From assembly GCA_900313435.1 (NCBI GenBank), contig OMRF01000091.1, positions 1 through 5,807 of the forward strand: 5,807 nucleotides of DNA. The letters are read 5' to 3'. Every line of letters begins with the position of its first letter. Position 1 is the stretch's first letter. The position numbers were made by a program, and so were the translations under genes. This DNA is from an uncultured Lachnospiraceae bacterium. Lineage in GTDB: Bacteria > Bacillota > Clostridia > Lachnospirales > Lachnospiraceae. Positions 5,252 through 5,807 of this stretch are shown here, in pieces. A model generated the notes under the pieces. The model made no database searches, was not told the DNA's origin, and was given only the letters and a program-made list of their open reading frames with translations.

Positions 5252-5281
5252 ATTATACATCATGATCTTATTATTTGACAG
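5252..5281 (-). promoter_or_regulatory. Putative promoter of the deoC-cdd-TPR-hrb operon
   Basis: On the minus strand a perfect TATAAT (complement of 5252-5257) is preceded by CTGTCA (complement of 5276-5281, 4/6) with 18-nt spacing. Initiation near 5245 would leave about 30 nt before the 38-codon ORF. The -35 lies over the last codons of the PPK2 gene. I see no intrinsic terminator between PPK2 and this promoter, so read-through from upstream is also possible. No clear operator (for example DeoR-type palindrome) is evident. Confidence 0.5.
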
Positions 5282-5807
5282 ACTTTATCTTCTTTCTGCA
5301 CATATCAATGACTATCGAAAGCGCCTTCAGCCTCGCATAGTGCTTGTCGTTTGACTCCAGGATATGCCAGGGAGCGAAAGAGGTATTGGTCTTTTTCATC
5401 ATCTCATTTATGGCGCCCTCATAGAGATCCCATTTTTCACGATTTCTCCAGTCCTCATCCGTGATCTTCCACTGCTTTGAGGGGTCGGCCTTTCTCTCAT
5501 TAAATCTCTGAAGCTGTGTATCCTTGTCTATCTGAACCCAGAACTTGATGACCACCGCTCCCCATTCCGTAAGCTCGTGCTCAAATTCATTTATCTCATT
5601 ATAAGCTCGCTGCCAGTCATTCTCTGAGCAGAAGCCCTCAAGGCGCTCCAACAAGACGCGGCCGTACCAGGTTCTGTCAAAGATGGTAAAATGCCCGTCC
5701 CTCGGAAGCCTGGTCCAGAAGCGCCAAAGGAAATGACGGTTCTTCTCATGGGGCTCGGGTGAAGCTATGGGCTGTACCACGAAGCCTCTGGGATCAAGAG
5801 CCGAGGC
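5271..5807 (-). CDS. ppk2: PPK2-family polyphosphate:nucleotide phosphotransferase, C-terminal part
   Basis: The frame runs in from the right edge; 178 residues are visible. The GTG at 5780 is internal, because coding similarity (ALDPRGFVVQPI) continues upstream of it. PPK2 enzymes transfer phosphate from inorganic polyphosphate to AMP, ADP or GDP in the cytosol. Visible signatures in fragment numbering: FLWRFWTRLP (26-35), the Walker-B-like FTIFDRTWYGRVLLERLEGF (40-59), the lid segment RFNERKADP (101-109), DEDWRNREKWDLYE (117-130) and APWHILESNDKHYAR (145-159). The Walker A lysine motif must lie just outside the window. The RTWYGRVLLERLEGF wording resembles the second domain of two-domain polyphosphate:AMP phosphotransferases (Pap, class II) more than single-domain ADP-type enzymes, but the subclass cannot be settled from this half. 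Its 3' end abuts the promoter of the deoC operon on the same strand. Confidence 0.93.
   Translation of the reverse strand, partial: ASALDPRGFVVQPIASPEPHEKNRHFLWRFWTRLPRDGHFTIFDRTWYGRVLLERLEGFCSENDWQRAYNEINEFEHELTEWGAVVIKFWVQIDKDTQLQRFNERKADPSKQWKITDEDWRNREKWDLYEGAINEMMKKTNTSFAPWHILESNDKHYARLKALSIVIDMCRKKIKSVK

Noticed and set aside
5275..5280. Perfect TTGACA on the plus strand
   Set aside because: No acceptable -10 hexamer lies 16-18 nt downstream, and no plus-strand gene follows; probably chance at the end of the PPK2 gene.

Overview
The window looks like a low-to-moderate GC Gram-positive anaerobe, most likely a motile member of the Clostridia and plausibly a Lachnospiraceae. The grounds are strong GGAGG-type ribosome binding sites, sigma-A-like promoters, a high-molecular-weight-rubredoxin-type flavoprotein (typical of strict anaerobes), a YjfB-type motility protein and a DUF3880/CgeB-type glycosyltransferase. 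The taxonomic call is inference from gene content. No mobile element, CRISPR array, tRNA or rRNA is visible.

Left part (1-1758): the 3' end of a RidA-family imine deaminase gene (+) faces a small YjfB-like gene (-), and a strong hairpin between them can terminate both. The YjfB-like gene is divergent from a 372-residue glycosyltransferase gene (+); about 76 bp between them holds overlapping promoters. This pairing hints at, but does not prove, a link to flagellar or surface glycosylation.

Right part (1753-5807): everything is on the minus strand. In transcription order it holds the 3' end of a PPK2-family polyphosphate:nucleotide phosphotransferase gene, then a promoter, then a tight six-gene run: a 38-residue small ORF, deoC, cdd, a 59-residue small ORF with a GTG start, a 470-residue zinc-ribbon/TPR/single-TM protein, and an Hrb-like flavin reductase-rubredoxin. 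Four of the five junctions are identical 4-nt ATGA stop/start overlaps; the fifth is a 17-nt gap. Translational coupling is therefore likely along the whole run. The two small ORFs are easy to miss. They are supported by good Shine-Dalgarno sequences and by their exact ATGA joins to the next gene.

Functionally, Cdd deaminates (deoxy)cytidine and DeoC cleaves deoxyribose-5-phosphate to acetaldehyde and glyceraldehyde-3-phosphate. Together they form part of pyrimidine nucleoside salvage and catabolism, and the PPK2 enzyme next door rephosphorylates nucleotides from polyphosphate. The membrane TPR protein and the Hrb-like redox protein have no obvious place in that pathway, which makes the operon composition the most interesting point. 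The operon's last gene meets the glycosyltransferase gene tail to tail, with a 6-bp overlap and no intergenic terminator.
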